Notes: generated by a model from the sequence alone, not told the origin. 42,535 bases of DNA from Rubrivivax sp. (GCA_022843905.1 JALHMT010000003.1:241923-284457); one strand, 5' to 3'; positions 33,444 to 42,150 are shown, counted from the first letter of the stretch. A program made the numbers and translations.

Positions 33444-35090
33444 ATGCGTCTTCGTCTTGCCCTGGGTGCCTTGTCGCTGGCCGTGCTGGCCGGCTGCGCC
33501 ACCGGCCCCACCGAACCCGTCAAGGTGAAGGTGCTGGCCATCAACGACTTCCACGGCAACCTCAAGCCACCCGGCGGCGGCATCCGCATCAAGGACCCGG
33601 CCGACCCGACGAAGACGATCAACGTGCCCGCCGGCGGTGCCGAGCATCTGGCCACCGCCGTGCAGCAGCTGCGCGCCAAGAACCCGAACCACATCTTCGT
33701 GGCCGCGGGCGACCTCATCGGCGCGACGCCGCTGCTGTCGGCGCTGTTCCGCGACGAACCGACCATCGAGTCGCTGTCGGCGATGGGCCTGGAGGTCTCG
33801 GCCGTGGGCAACCACGAGTTCGACAAGGGAGCCGCCGAACTGCTGCGTCTGCAGCACGGCGGCTGCGCGCCCGACGAAGGCTGCAAGGGTCCGCAGCCCT
33901 TCACGGGGTCGAAGTTCCAGTACCTGGCCGCCAGCACCGTCGACGACAAGAGCGGCAAGACCCTGCTGCCGGCCTACCACGTCAAGCGCTTCCAGGGCAT
34001 CCCGGTGGCCTTCATCGGCCTCACGCTGAAGGACACGCCGACCATCGTCGTGCCCGCGGGCGTGGCGGGGCTGACCTTCCGCGACGAGGCCGAGACCGTC
34101 AACCAGCTCGTCCCCGACCTGCGCCGCCGCGGCATCGAGGCCATCGTGGTGCTGATCCACGAAGGCGGCATGCCGACCGGCGACTACAACGAGTGCCCCG
34201 GCATCAGCGGCCCCATCGTGGACATCGTGAAGAAGTTCGACAAGGCGGTGGACCTCGTCATCACCGGCCACACGCACCGCGCCTACAACTGCCGCATCGA
34301 CGGCCGCCTGGTCACCAGCGGCGACAGGTACGGCACCATCGTCACCGAGATCGACCTGGTGCTCGACCACAAGACGGGCGACGTGAGCAGCGCGGTGGCC
34401 GACAACGTCATCGTGCGCACCGCCAGTTTCGCCAAGGACCCCGTGCAGACCGAGTTGATCGCCGCCTACGAGAGGCTGGCCGGCCCGCTGGCCAAGCGCG
34501 TGGTCGGCCGCATCGGCGCGGCGCTGCCGCGCGAGAGCAACCCGGCCGGCGAGAACCCGATCGGCCAGGTCATCGCCGACGCCCAGCTGGCCGCGTCGGC
34601 CGACGCCGGGGCGCAGATCGCGTTCATGAACCCCGGCGGCATCCGGGCCGCGCTGCAGATGCCGGCCGACGGCCTGGTGCGCTACGAAGACCTGTTCTCG
34701 GTGCAGCCCTTCTACAACAACCTGGTGACGATGACGCTCAGCGGCGCACAGCTGCAGCAGCTGCTGGAACAGCAATGGGCCGGGCAGACCTCGGCGCGCA
34801 TCATGCAGGTCTCGCGCGGGTTCAGCTACAGCTGGGACGCCGGCAAGCCGGTGGGCCAGCGCGTGGTGCCCGGCAGCCTGCGCCTGAACGGCCAGCCGGT
34901 GGCCGCGGACGCCCAGCTGCGGATCACCGTCAACTCCTTCATGGCCAGCGGCGGCGACAACTTCAGCGTGTTGAAGGAAGGGCGCGACCGCCGCACCGGG
35001 GTGATGGACATCGACGCGCTGGAGCAGTTCGTCAAGCGCAATCCGACCATCGCGCCGGGGACGCTGAACCGCATCACGCGCCTGAACTGA
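33444..35090 (+). CDS. Lipoprotein 5'-nucleotidase/metallophosphatase
   Basis: A 548-residue 5'-nucleotidase-family protein. The N-terminus is a lipoprotein signal (lipobox LAGC, lipidated Cys18). The metallophosphatase domain contains INDFHGNL, AAGDLIGATPL, VGNHEFDKG and VITGHTHRAYN, which provide the two-metal site. The C-terminal 5_nucleotid_C domain follows (FMNPGGIRAAL, YEDLFSVQPFYNN, NSFMASGGDNF), where substrate bases are stacked. It should remove phosphate from nucleotides, or open 2',3'-cyclic nucleotides, outside the cytoplasm. The resulting nucleosides would be taken up by the importer of the same operon. The gene has AAGGA before its ATG and lies 14 bases past deoC. Confidence 0.93.
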   Translation: MRLRLALGALSLAVLAGCATGPTEPVKVKVLAINDFHGNLKPPGGGIRIKDPADPTKTINVPAGGAEHLATAVQQLRAKNPNHIFVAAGDLIGATPLLSALFRDEPTIESLSAMGLEVSAVGNHEFDKGAAELLRLQHGGCAPDEGCKGPQPFTGSKFQYLAASTVDDKSGKTLLPAYHVKRFQGIPVAFIGLTLKDTPTIVVPAGVAGLTFRDEAETVNQLVPDLRRRGIEAIVVLIHEGGMPTGDYNECPGISGPIVDIVKKFDKAVDLVITGHTHRAYNCRIDGRLVTSGDRYGTIVTEIDLVLDHKTGDVSSAVADNVIVRTASFAKDPVQTELIAAYERLAGPLAKRVVGRIGAALPRESNPAGENPIGQVIADAQLAASADAGAQIAFMNPGGIRAALQMPADGLVRYEDLFSVQPFYNNLVTMTLSGAQLQQLLEQQWAGQTSARIMQVSRGFSYSWDAGKPVGQRVVPGSLRLNGQPVAADAQLRITVNSFMASGGDNFSVLKEGRDRRTGVMDIDALEQFVKRNPTIAPGTLNRITRLN

Positions 35091-35106
35091 GCCTGTCGCG
35101 CACGCC

Positions 35107-36438
35107 ATGCTCGCGCAGGAAGTGATACGCGCCAAGCGCGACGGGGCGGCGCTGAGCAGCGAGCAGGTTCAGGCCTTCGTCGACGGTCTGACGAGCAACG
35201 CGCAGGACGGCCGCTGGGACGACGCGCAGGCCGCCGCGATGGCCATGGCCATCGTGTGGCGCGGCATGGACACCGCCGAGACGGTGGCGCTGACGCGCGC
35301 GATGACGGCTTCGGGCGAGATGCTGTCCTGGGCCGGCGCCGGCCTGCCGGGCCCGGTGCTCGACAAGCACTCCACCGGCGGCGTGGGCGACAAGGTGAGC
35401 CTGATGCTGGCGCCCATGCTCGCGGCCTGCGGGGCCGTGGTGCCGATGATCAGCGGCCGCGGCCTCGGCCACACCGGCGGCACGCTGGACAAGCTGGAGA
35501 GCCTGCCCGGCTACCGCGTCGATCCCGACCGCGCCACCCTGCTGGGCACGCTGCGCGATGCCGGCTGTGCCATCGTCGGCGCCAGCGCGCAGCTGGCCCC
35601 GGCCGACCGGCGGCTCTACGCCATCCGCGACGTCACCGCCACGGTGGAGTCGGTGCCGCTGATCACCGCCAGCATCCTGTCGAAGAAGCTCGCCGCGGGG
35701 CTGCAGGCCCTGGTGCTGGACGTCAAGGTCGGCAACGGCGCCTTCATGGCCGAGCTGTCGCCGGCGCGCGCCCTGGCACGTTGCCTGGTGGACGTGGCGC
35801 GCGGCGCCGGATTGCCGGCCGTGGCGCTGCTCACCGCGATGGACCAGCCGCTGGGGCCCAGCGCCGGCAATGCCCTGGAGGTGGCCGAGTCGATCGAGTT
35901 CCTGACCGGCGCGCGGCGCGATGCGCGGCTGCTCGAGGTGACGCTGGCGCTGGGTGCCGAGGTGCTGGTGCTGGCAGGCCTGTGCGCAGATCCGGCTGCG
36001 GCGCGGCTGCGCCTGCAGTCGGTGCTGGACAGCGGCCATGCCGCCGAGCGCTTCGAGCGCATGGTGGCCCGCCTGGGCGGGCCGGCCCGGGTGCTGACGG
36101 ACGCTGCACTGCCGCGTGCACCGGTGCAGCGCGAACTGCGCGCGCCGCGGGCCGGCACCCTGCTGGCGGTCGACACACGCGCCCTCGGGCTTTCCGTGGT
36201 GGCCCTGGGCGGTGGCCGGCAGCGGCCGGGTGCGGGCGTCGATGCGCGCGTCGGCTGGTCCGGCCTGCGCCCGCTGGGCTCGGCCGTCACGACTGGCGAC
36301 TCGATGGGCGTGGTGCACGCGGCCAGCGAGGCCGACGCCGCCGCCGCCGCCGCGGCCCTGCTCGCGGCCATCACGCTGGGCGACGAGGGGGCGCCGATGC
36401 CGGCGCCCCTGCCACCGATCCTCGAACGCATCGCCTGA
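35107..36438 (+). CDS. deoA: Thymidine phosphorylase
   Basis: A 443-residue pyrimidine-nucleoside phosphorylase. The phosphate-binding signature LDKHSTGGVGDKVSL spans residues 85-99, followed by MISGRGLGHTGGTLDKLES. The thymine-contacting RDVTATVESVPLI block and LVLDVKVGNGAFM are present. The C-terminal PYNP domain is complete. It converts thymidine and deoxyuridine to base and deoxyribose-1-phosphate. A phosphopentomutase (deoB) would be needed to link it to DeoC and is not in the window. It is the last clear gene of the nucleoside operon. Confidence 0.94.
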   Translation: MLAQEVIRAKRDGAALSSEQVQAFVDGLTSNAQDGRWDDAQAAAMAMAIVWRGMDTAETVALTRAMTASGEMLSWAGAGLPGPVLDKHSTGGVGDKVSLMLAPMLAACGAVVPMISGRGLGHTGGTLDKLESLPGYRVDPDRATLLGTLRDAGCAIVGASAQLAPADRRLYAIRDVTATVESVPLITASILSKKLAAGLQALVLDVKVGNGAFMAELSPARALARCLVDVARGAGLPAVALLTAMDQPLGPSAGNALEVAESIEFLTGARRDARLLEVTLALGAEVLVLAGLCADPAAARLRLQSVLDSGHAAERFERMVARLGGPARVLTDAALPRAPVQRELRAPRAGTLLAVDTRALGLSVVALGGGRQRPGAGVDARVGWSGLRPLGSAVTTGDSMGVVHAASEADAAAAAAALLAAITLGDEGAPMPAPLPPILERIA

Positions 36439-36464
36439 ACCGACGCAGCCGCCCGCCGGCCCCG

Positions 36465-36674
36465 ATGCCCGCCTGCCCGATCGTGAAGATCTGCTGCATC
36501 GGCGGCGTCGAAAGAACAGACGCCGCCGTGCTCACTGCTGCCGCCATGCCGGGCCTGGTGTCGCAACTGCGCAGCGTGCGGGCGCGATCAGCGACCGCAC
36601 GCTGGCGCGTAGCGCGCAGCGGTGGTCAGGCGTTCCAGACGACGGGTTTGCGCATTCCCGTCCAGCGCTCGTAG
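36465..36674 (+). pseudogene. Possible remnant of a TrpF-like (phosphoribosylanthranilate isomerase family) gene
   Basis: A 69-codon frame begins MPACPIVKICCIGGVE. The VKICCIG start is like the N-terminal strand of a TrpF-like family, but after about 12 residues the sequence loses similarity and becomes Arg/Ala/Ser-rich. Its end overlaps the 3' end of the opposite-strand acyl-CoA synthetase gene. If real, it is a broken remnant. The evidence is one short motif, and the stretch also contains a perfect hairpin that could explain its conservation. Confidence 0.22.
36501..36527 (+). terminator. Perfect hairpin after deoA
   Basis: GGCGGCGTC (36501-36509) pairs perfectly with GACGCCGCC (36519-36527) around a purine-rich GAAAGAACA loop, 62 bases past the deoA stop and about 100 bases before the convergent gene end. 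There is no T-run, so it is at best a weak or Rho-assisted terminator of the nucleoside operon. Confidence 0.4.
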
Positions 36675-38320
36675 TGGTTCGCGAACAGTTCTTCGATGCG
36701 GTTGCGCTTGACCTTGAAGGTGGGTGTGATGAGGTCGTTGTCCACCGTCCAGGGTTCGGTCATGACGACGATGCAGTCGAGTTGCTCGTGAGGATCGAGC
36801 GTCTCGTTGACGTGCTTGAGGTGCGCGGTCAGTGACGCGTCGATCTCGGCCTTGCCCTCCGCAGACCTCGACTTCTTCGAGGCATCGGGGTTGAGCATCA
36901 CCAGACCCAGCGGCTGGCCCAGGTTGGCGCCGGTCACGCAGCAGGCCTCGACGTGCTCGTTCATCACCAGCCGATCCTCGATGGGAGCCGGTGCCACGTA
37001 CTTGCCCTTGCTGGTCTTGAACAGGTCCTTCACGCGGCCGGTGATCTTCAGATTGCCTTCGGCGTCGAGCGCGCCCTTGTCGCCGGTGTGCAGCCAGCCG
37101 TCTTCGGTGAAGGCCTGCCTGGTGAGTTCGGGCTCCAGGTAGTAGCCCAGCATCAGGCAGGGCGCCTTCATCTGGATCTCGCTGTTGGCCGGGTCCAGCC
37201 GGCACTGCACGCCGTCGTAGGGCAGGCCCACGGTGCCAGGGCGCTGCTTGCCTGGCAGGGTGGCGTGGCTGACGCCGCAGTTCTCGGTCATGCCGTAGAC
37301 CTCGACGAGGTCCAGTCCCAGCTTGTTGTACCAGCGCAGCAGTTCCGGCGGCATCGGTGCGGCACCCCCGGCGGCGAACACGCAGTCCTGCAGGCCCAGC
37401 GCCGTCAGGATCTTCTTGCGCACGATGCCCTTCAGGATCGGGATCTTCAGCAGGCGGTCGAGCTTGGCCGGCGGCATCTTGTGGTTGATGCCCTGCTGGA
37501 ACTTCACCCACAGCCGTGGCACCGAGAAGAACACGGTGGGGCGCGCGCGCTGCAGGTCGCTGGTGAAGGTGTCCAGGCTCTCGGCGAAGAAGACGTGCAT
37601 GCCCGTGGCCAGCATGCCGTGCTCGACCAGGGCGCGTTCCGCCACGTGCGACAGCGGCAGGTAGCTCAGCATGCGTGCGTTCTGGTCGATCGCCGTGACG
37701 CGCTTGAGGCCGGACTGCACACCCCAGGCGAAGGTCTCGAAGCTGTGCATCACACCCTTGGGCGCCCCGGTGGTGCCCGACGTGTACATGATGGTCGACA
37801 GGTCGCCGCCGTCGCGCACCGGGTTGCCCTTGAGAGGCTCGGTCTTCGCGACGATGCTGTCCCAGGAGGTGTAGCTCTTGACGGCGTCATCCGGCGCCAG
37901 CGGCAGGCTGATGCAGGGCAGGCCGGCGGGAACGCCCGGCTTCATGCCGGCCCAGCCGTCGAGCTTGCCGACGAACAGCAGCCGCGCGCCGCTGTGCTGC
38001 AGGATCTGGCGGATGGTGCCCTGTGCCAGGGTGGGGTACAGCGGCACGGAGACATAGCCCGCCATCCAGATGGCGAAGTCCGCCATCATCCAGTGCGCCG
38101 TGTTCTTCGACAGCAGCGCGATGCGCGCACCCTTTTCGAAGCCCTGCGACTGCAGGTGGGCCGCCATGCGGCGCGCCTCGTCCATCAACTGGCGCCAGGT
38201 GTAGTCGCGCACCGCGCCGCCGCCCTGCGGCTGCGTCAGCGCCACGCGGTCGGGAATGGTCTTTTCCCAGTGGTACATGCGCTGCAGGGCAAGCGCGTCG
38301 GCAGAGATGGTCGAGGCCAT
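36626..38320 (-). CDS. AMP-forming long-chain acyl-CoA synthetase
   Basis: A 564-residue AMP-binding enzyme. The P-loop-like A3 motif is YTSGTTGAPKG at 179-189. Other adenylation motifs are LPLSHVAER, GLDLVEVYGMTENCG (A5) and DGWLHTGDKG (A7), then KITGRVKDLFKTSKGKYVAP (A8). The C-terminal WTVDNDLITPTFKVKR block is typical of long-chain fatty acyl-CoA synthetases of the FadD15/bubblegum type. It activates a fatty acid with ATP and CoA. The start ATG at 38320 matches the family N-terminus; the frame is open upstream without coding value. It lies 127 bases after the HDOD gene on the same strand, possibly cotranscribed. Confidence 0.92.
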   Translation of the reverse strand: MASTISADALALQRMYHWEKTIPDRVALTQPQGGGAVRDYTWRQLMDEARRMAAHLQSQGFEKGARIALLSKNTAHWMMADFAIWMAGYVSVPLYPTLAQGTIRQILQHSGARLLFVGKLDGWAGMKPGVPAGLPCISLPLAPDDAVKSYTSWDSIVAKTEPLKGNPVRDGGDLSTIMYTSGTTGAPKGVMHSFETFAWGVQSGLKRVTAIDQNARMLSYLPLSHVAERALVEHGMLATGMHVFFAESLDTFTSDLQRARPTVFFSVPRLWVKFQQGINHKMPPAKLDRLLKIPILKGIVRKKILTALGLQDCVFAAGGAAPMPPELLRWYNKLGLDLVEVYGMTENCGVSHATLPGKQRPGTVGLPYDGVQCRLDPANSEIQMKAPCLMLGYYLEPELTRQAFTEDGWLHTGDKGALDAEGNLKITGRVKDLFKTSKGKYVAPAPIEDRLVMNEHVEACCVTGANLGQPLGLVMLNPDASKKSRSAEGKAEIDASLTAHLKHVNETLDPHEQLDCIVVMTEPWTVDNDLITPTFKVKRNRIEELFANHYERWTGMRKPVVWNA

Positions 38321-38447
38321 GAGCAGGCAGCCCGGGCAGGGGCCGGAGTCGGTCGATGAGGCCGGTAGCCTACTCAAGGCCCAAGGGCACCGCCAGAAGG
38401 ACTTCCCCAACAAGCCCCACCCGGTGCGAGGGGGGTTTGCCCCAGGT

Positions 38448-39272
38448 TCAGGCGGCCCGGGCGTGCCCTTCGGCGTCGAGCAACTGCTCCTGGATCTGCC
38501 GTGCGGTGCGAAGCAGCAGGGTCTGGTCGATGTCGGCCTGCGGCGCCAGTTCGAGGCAGACCTCGTCCAGCGTCTCGGGGGCCGACAGCATCGCGTGAGC
38601 CACCGCCGACAGCACGCAGATGGGGCGCTTGCCATGTTGCTCGGGCAGTTCGCGCGTGGCCTGCACGGCGACATGGTGGCGCACGCTGGCCACGGCCGTC
38701 GGCGCCAGCCCCCAGCTTTCGCACAAGGCCGCACCCAGTGCATCGTGGCTGACGCCGAAGCCGACCTTCTCCAGGCTGAGCAGTTCGAGGTCGCTGGTGG
38801 CCGCACGCAGCATCGAGCGGTAGTGGTCCACGGCGTGGCGGAAGAGCACCGCCTTGCCGCACTCCTCGAAGAGGCCGGCCGAATGCGCAGCCCAGGCGTC
38901 GAGCACCATGCGCTGCGCCAGGCGACCCATGATCAGGCCGCGTTGCGCGGCGCGCTGCCACAGCGGCTCCAGTTCGGCCGCGGGGCCGAAGGCGGCCCGC
39001 AGCCCCATTTCATACGCGATGCCCACGACCTCGCGCGTGCCCAGGTAGGTGATGGCCTGCTGCACCGACTGCACCCGGCCCTTGAGGCCGTAGAGCGATG
39101 AGTTGACGGCCTTCAAGACGGCCGAGGCCAGGGCCATGTCGCTTTCGATGAGTCGGGCGACGGCGTCGAGATTCACCTCGTCCTTGGCCAGCAGCAGCGA
39201 CAACTCGACAAGGGCATCGGGCTTGGTGGGGATGTCGATGTCCAAGGTGCGGATCTCGGCGTTGACGGGCAT
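38448..39272 (-). CDS. HDOD domain protein
   Basis: A 274-residue protein made almost wholly of one HDOD domain: the opening LARLIESD-type helix (DAVARLIESDMALASAVLKA), SSLYGLKGRVQSVQQAITYL and a later LEKVGFGVSHDALGAALCESW block. HDOD proteins lack the full set of HD phosphohydrolase metal ligands and act in signalling, often with c-di-GMP or stress pathways. No GGDEF, EAL or receiver domain is attached. The ATG at 39272 matches the family start. Upstream lies a strong terminator (39373-39406) on the same strand, so this gene probably has its own promoter. Confidence 0.87.
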   Translation of the reverse strand: MPVNAEIRTLDIDIPTKPDALVELSLLLAKDEVNLDAVARLIESDMALASAVLKAVNSSLYGLKGRVQSVQQAITYLGTREVVGIAYEMGLRAAFGPAAELEPLWQRAAQRGLIMGRLAQRMVLDAWAAHSAGLFEECGKAVLFRHAVDHYRSMLRAATSDLELLSLEKVGFGVSHDALGAALCESWGLAPTAVASVRHHVAVQATRELPEQHGKRPICVLSAVAHAMLSAPETLDEVCLELAPQADIDQTLLLRTARQIQEQLLDAEGHARAA

Positions 39273-39613
39273 GGTGTTGCGGCGTGGCGGCAGGTCGGCT
39301 GATGGTAGGCAGCCGGAACCATGATCGATCGCCACAACAGACCGGTGAAGACGGGCCAGAACGGGACGCCGCAAAAAGAAGAAGGGCGTCGGATCACCGA
39401 CGCCCTGAAGTCCGCCGCCAGGCCAAGCCGGCGACAGATTCGGTCTCGAGTTCTGATGTCTGTTGGGTCTCCTCAGCACCTCGTCCGGACAGTCCGTGGC
39501 GCGACCTCGGCCGGCTGTCTTGCGAGTCGGCCGAATGTAGTCCTGATGACAATGCTCGCCATCCGGGGTTTCCCGCCATGCGGGAAGGCGTGCGGCCGCC
39601 CGTGCCGCACCGA
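39273..39613. other. Intergenic region with an orphan terminator and a hairpin
   Basis: Between the GMC oxidoreductase stop and the HDOD start these 341 bases hold a strong minus-strand terminator (39373-39406) and a TTCCCGC/GCGGGAA hairpin (39570-39586). A 61-codon minus-strand frame (39394-39579) exists but has no recognisable character. The roughly 200 bases between the GMC stop and the terminator could be a long 3' UTR or hold a small RNA. Confidence 0.6.
39373..39406 (-). terminator. Strong intrinsic terminator
   Basis: On the minus strand a perfect 10-bp stem (39406-39397 with 39392-39383, loop TGAT) is followed by TCTTCTTTTT (39382-39373). This is the best-formed terminator in the window. 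It ends whatever transcript comes from the GMC oxidoreductase side, 208 bases past that gene's stop codon, and insulates the HDOD gene. Confidence 0.85.
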
Positions 39614-41275
39614 TCAAGCCACGCGCATCCACTCGGCGGCGCGCTCGGCCATCATGAGGGTGGGGGCATTGGTATTGCCGCTGGTGATGGTGGGCATGAC
39701 GCTGGCGTCGACCACCCTCAGGCCGGCCACGCCGCGCACGCGCATCCGCGCGTCGACCACGGCGGCGGGATCGTCGCTGCGACCCATGCGGCAGGTGCCC
39801 ACGGGGTGGAAGATGGTGGTGCCGATGTCGCCTGCCAGCCGCGCCAGCTCCTCGTCGCTCTGATACTGGATGCCCGGACGCACCTCGCGCGGGCGATAGG
39901 GCGACAGCGCAGGCATCGCGGCGATGCGGCGCGTCAGGCGAAGCGAGTCGGCCGCCACCTGGCGGTCTTCCGGCGTCGAGAGGTAGTTGGCCTGGATGCG
40001 CGGCGCATCCTCGGGTCGGGGCGAGCGGATGCGCACATGGCCGCGCGCCGTCGGGTTCAGGTTGCACACGCTGGCCGTGAAGGCATTGAAGCGGTGCAGC
40101 GGCTGGCCGAAGGCATCCAGAGACAGCGGCTGCACGTGGTACTCGACGTTGGGCCACGCAAAGTGCGCAGCGCTGCGCGTGAAGGCACCCAGCTGCGACG
40201 GCGCCATGCTCATGGGCCCGCTGCGCCGCAGCAGGTACTCCAGGCCGATCAAGGCCTTGCCATGCAGCGAATGCACCATGGTGTTGAGCGTCTTCACGCC
40301 CTCGACTTCGAACACGGCGCGGATCTGCAGGTGGTCCTGCAGGTTCTCGCCCACGCCGGGCAGGTCGTGCAGCACGGGCAGGCCCATCTGATGCAGCAAG
40401 GGCGCCGGACCGATGCCCGACAGCTGCAGGATCTGCGGCGTGCCGATGGCACCGGCGCACATCACGACCTCGCGCGCAGCGCGCACCACCCGCGACTCGC
40501 CACCGCCCGAAGGGCGCCACTCGACGCCGCTGGCGCGCAGCGCGCCGCCCCCCGAGGGTTCCAGCACCAGACGCGTGGTCAGCGCACCGGTCTGCACCGT
40601 CAGGTTGGGCCGCCGCATCGCCGGCCGCAGGAAGGCCTTGGTGGTGTTCCAGCGCACGCCGCTGCGCTGGTTGACCTCGAAGTAGCCCACGCCCTCGTTG
40701 CTGCCCCGATTGAAGTCGTCGGTGGCGGGAATGCCCGCCTGTTGCGCAGCTTCGGCGAAGGCGTCGAGGATCTGCCAGCTCAGCCGCTGGCGCTCGACGC
40801 GCCACTCGCCGCCGGCGCGGGTGCCGCTGGCATCGAAGCCGGGCGCGGCGTGCAGTTCGTCGGTGCCGCGCCAGTGGTCTTCATGGCGCAGGAAATAGGG
40901 CAGGCAGGCCTGCCAGCGCCAGGCCTCGTCGCCGGTGGCCACTGCCCAGCCGTCGTAATCGCGCGACTGGCCCCGCATGTAGATCATGCCGTTGATGCTG
41001 GAGCATCCCCCCAGAACGCGGCCGCGCGGATAACGGAGCTGGCGCCCGTTCAGTCCCGGGTCTGCCTCGGTGTTGTAGAGCCAGTCGGTGCGCGGATTGC
41101 CGATGCAATACAAATAGCCGACAGGGATGTGAATCCAGTGGTAATCGTCGTTGCCACCCGCTTCAAGCAGCAAGACGCGGCATCGGCTGTCGGCACTCAA
41201 TCGATTGGCCAGCAGGCAGCCGGCCGTGCCTGCACCGACGATGACGTAATCGTACGTGGGCGTGTCGCTCGACAT
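39614..41275 (-). CDS. GMC-family FAD oxidoreductase (choline/alcohol dehydrogenase type)
   Basis: A 553-residue GMC flavoprotein. The FAD-binding Rossmann motif is VIVGAGTAG (11-19) with the acidic LLLEAGG strand. GMC signature 1 is PRGRVLGGCSSING at 83-96, and signature 2 lies in GAIGTPQILQLSGIGP. The catalytic region near the C-terminus includes FHPVGTCRMG and SGNTNAPTLMMAERAAEW. It oxidises an alcohol, choline-like or polyethylene-glycol-like substrate; no betaine aldehyde dehydrogenase or BetI is nearby, so choline is not favoured. The start ATG at 41275 lies 11 bases past the MarC-family gene, so the two are probably cotranscribed. Confidence 0.92.
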   Translation of the reverse strand: MSSDTPTYDYVIVGAGTAGCLLANRLSADSRCRVLLLEAGGNDDYHWIHIPVGYLYCIGNPRTDWLYNTEADPGLNGRQLRYPRGRVLGGCSSINGMIYMRGQSRDYDGWAVATGDEAWRWQACLPYFLRHEDHWRGTDELHAAPGFDASGTRAGGEWRVERQRLSWQILDAFAEAAQQAGIPATDDFNRGSNEGVGYFEVNQRSGVRWNTTKAFLRPAMRRPNLTVQTGALTTRLVLEPSGGGALRASGVEWRPSGGGESRVVRAAREVVMCAGAIGTPQILQLSGIGPAPLLHQMGLPVLHDLPGVGENLQDHLQIRAVFEVEGVKTLNTMVHSLHGKALIGLEYLLRRSGPMSMAPSQLGAFTRSAAHFAWPNVEYHVQPLSLDAFGQPLHRFNAFTASVCNLNPTARGHVRIRSPRPEDAPRIQANYLSTPEDRQVAADSLRLTRRIAAMPALSPYRPREVRPGIQYQSDEELARLAGDIGTTIFHPVGTCRMGRSDDPAAVVDARMRVRGVAGLRVVDASVMPTITSGNTNAPTLMMAERAAEWMRVA

Positions 41276-41286
41276 GGTGGGCGGAT

Positions 41287-41928
41287 TCAGCCGCGCAGCG
41301 GCGAATCGAGCACGGGGAACAGCTTGACCAGGCCGTCGGCCATGATCTCCACGGCCAGTGCCGCCAGGATCAGGCCCATCAAACGCGTCATGACGTCGAT
41401 CCCGGTGCGGCCCAGCAGACTGGCGATGCGGCCCGCCGCCGAGAAGGCGAGATAGGTGGCCAACGCGACCACCACGCCGTAGCCCACCAGCACCGCCAGT
41501 TCCCACCAGTGGCTCGTGCGCTGGGCGTAGATGACCATGGTCGAAATGGTGGCCGGCCCGGTGAGCAGCGGGATGGTCAACGGCACCACGGCGATGCTGG
41601 CACCGGCACCGGCCTTCTGCTGGCCTTCGGTCATGTCGCCCGGCTTGCTTTCGGCCGGTTGCGCGTTGAGCATCTGCAAGGCACTGATGAGCAAGAGCAT
41701 GCCGCCGCCGACCTGGAACGAAGCGATGGAGATGCCGAAGAACTCGATGATCTTCAGACCGGCCAGCGCGCTCACGGCGATCACGAAGAAGGCCGCCATC
41801 GCGCTGGTGCGGATGGTGCGTCGGCGCTCCCGGGGACTCAAGGTCTGGGTGAAGTGGATGAAGAAGGGGATCACGCCGATGGGATTGACGATGGCCAGCA
41901 GGGCCACCAGCGGCTTCAGGAGATCCAT
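41287..41928 (-). CDS. MarC-family integral membrane protein
   Basis: A 213-residue protein with six predicted helices and the family blocks LLAIVNPIGVIPFFIHFT near the N-terminus, VGGGMLLLISALQML in the middle and TIPLLTGPATIS, then MTRLMGLILAALAVEIMADG at the end. MarC/UPF0056 proteins are of uncertain function; the old link to multiple antibiotic resistance is not supported for MarC itself. The ATG at 41928 starts at the first conserved residues (MDLLKPLVALLAIVNP); the frame is open for 29 further codons upstream that are not conserved-looking. An AGGA-type site is not obvious. Confidence 0.9.
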   Translation of the reverse strand: MDLLKPLVALLAIVNPIGVIPFFIHFTQTLSPRERRRTIRTSAMAAFFVIAVSALAGLKIIEFFGISIASFQVGGGMLLLISALQMLNAQPAESKPGDMTEGQQKAGAGASIAVVPLTIPLLTGPATISTMVIYAQRTSHWWELAVLVGYGVVVALATYLAFSAAGRIASLLGRTGIDVMTRLMGLILAALAVEIMADGLVKLFPVLDSPLRG

Positions 41929-42031
41929 GACGGGATGGTAGTGGAGCGTGCGTGGGGAACCTGCCACGCCGTCGACGCAGTTCCCAGGGTTAACCCGCTG
42001 GCACCAAAACAACACTCAGTCCGAGTCAACT

Positions 42032-42061
42032 TTGCGACGCTGCGCTTGACGTGCCCATAAT
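42032..42061 (+). promoter_or_regulatory. Predicted promoter of the RRM protein gene
   Basis: TTGCGA (42032-42037) and CATAAT (42056-42061) lie 18 bases apart and match four and five of six consensus positions. The start would be near 42068, giving a leader of about 90 bases before the GTG. The region is clearly less GC-rich than its surroundings. It shares the intergenic space with the divergent MarC-family gene. Confidence 0.5.
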
Positions 42062-42079
42062 CTACAGGTCTGTGTCTGG

Positions 42080-42103
42080 ATGCCGCGCCTTTCGTTTCTT
42101 TGA
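42080..42103 (+). CDS. Possible leader peptide uORF 1
   Basis: ATG CCG CGC ... TGA encodes the heptapeptide MPRLSFL within the predicted leader of the RRM gene. No ribosome-binding site is clear upstream. It may be chance; it is listed because a second heptapeptide frame follows in the same leader. Confidence 0.2.
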   Translation: MPRLSFL

Positions 42104-42126
42104 TTCACGCAGGGTTCAAGCTCGAC

Positions 42127-42150
42127 ATGGTTCGTTCTGTTCTTGATTGA
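42127..42150 (+). CDS. Possible leader peptide uORF 2 ending in the RRM gene's ribosome-binding site
   Basis: ATG GTT CGT ... TGA encodes MVRSVLD. Its stop codon (42148-42150) overlaps the GAGGG (42149-42153) that should serve the GTG start at 42161. An AGGG lies 16 bases upstream of its own ATG, too far for a normal site. Translation of this frame would bring ribosomes onto the main gene's start region. This is suggestive, not proven. Confidence 0.28.
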   Translation: MVRSVLD

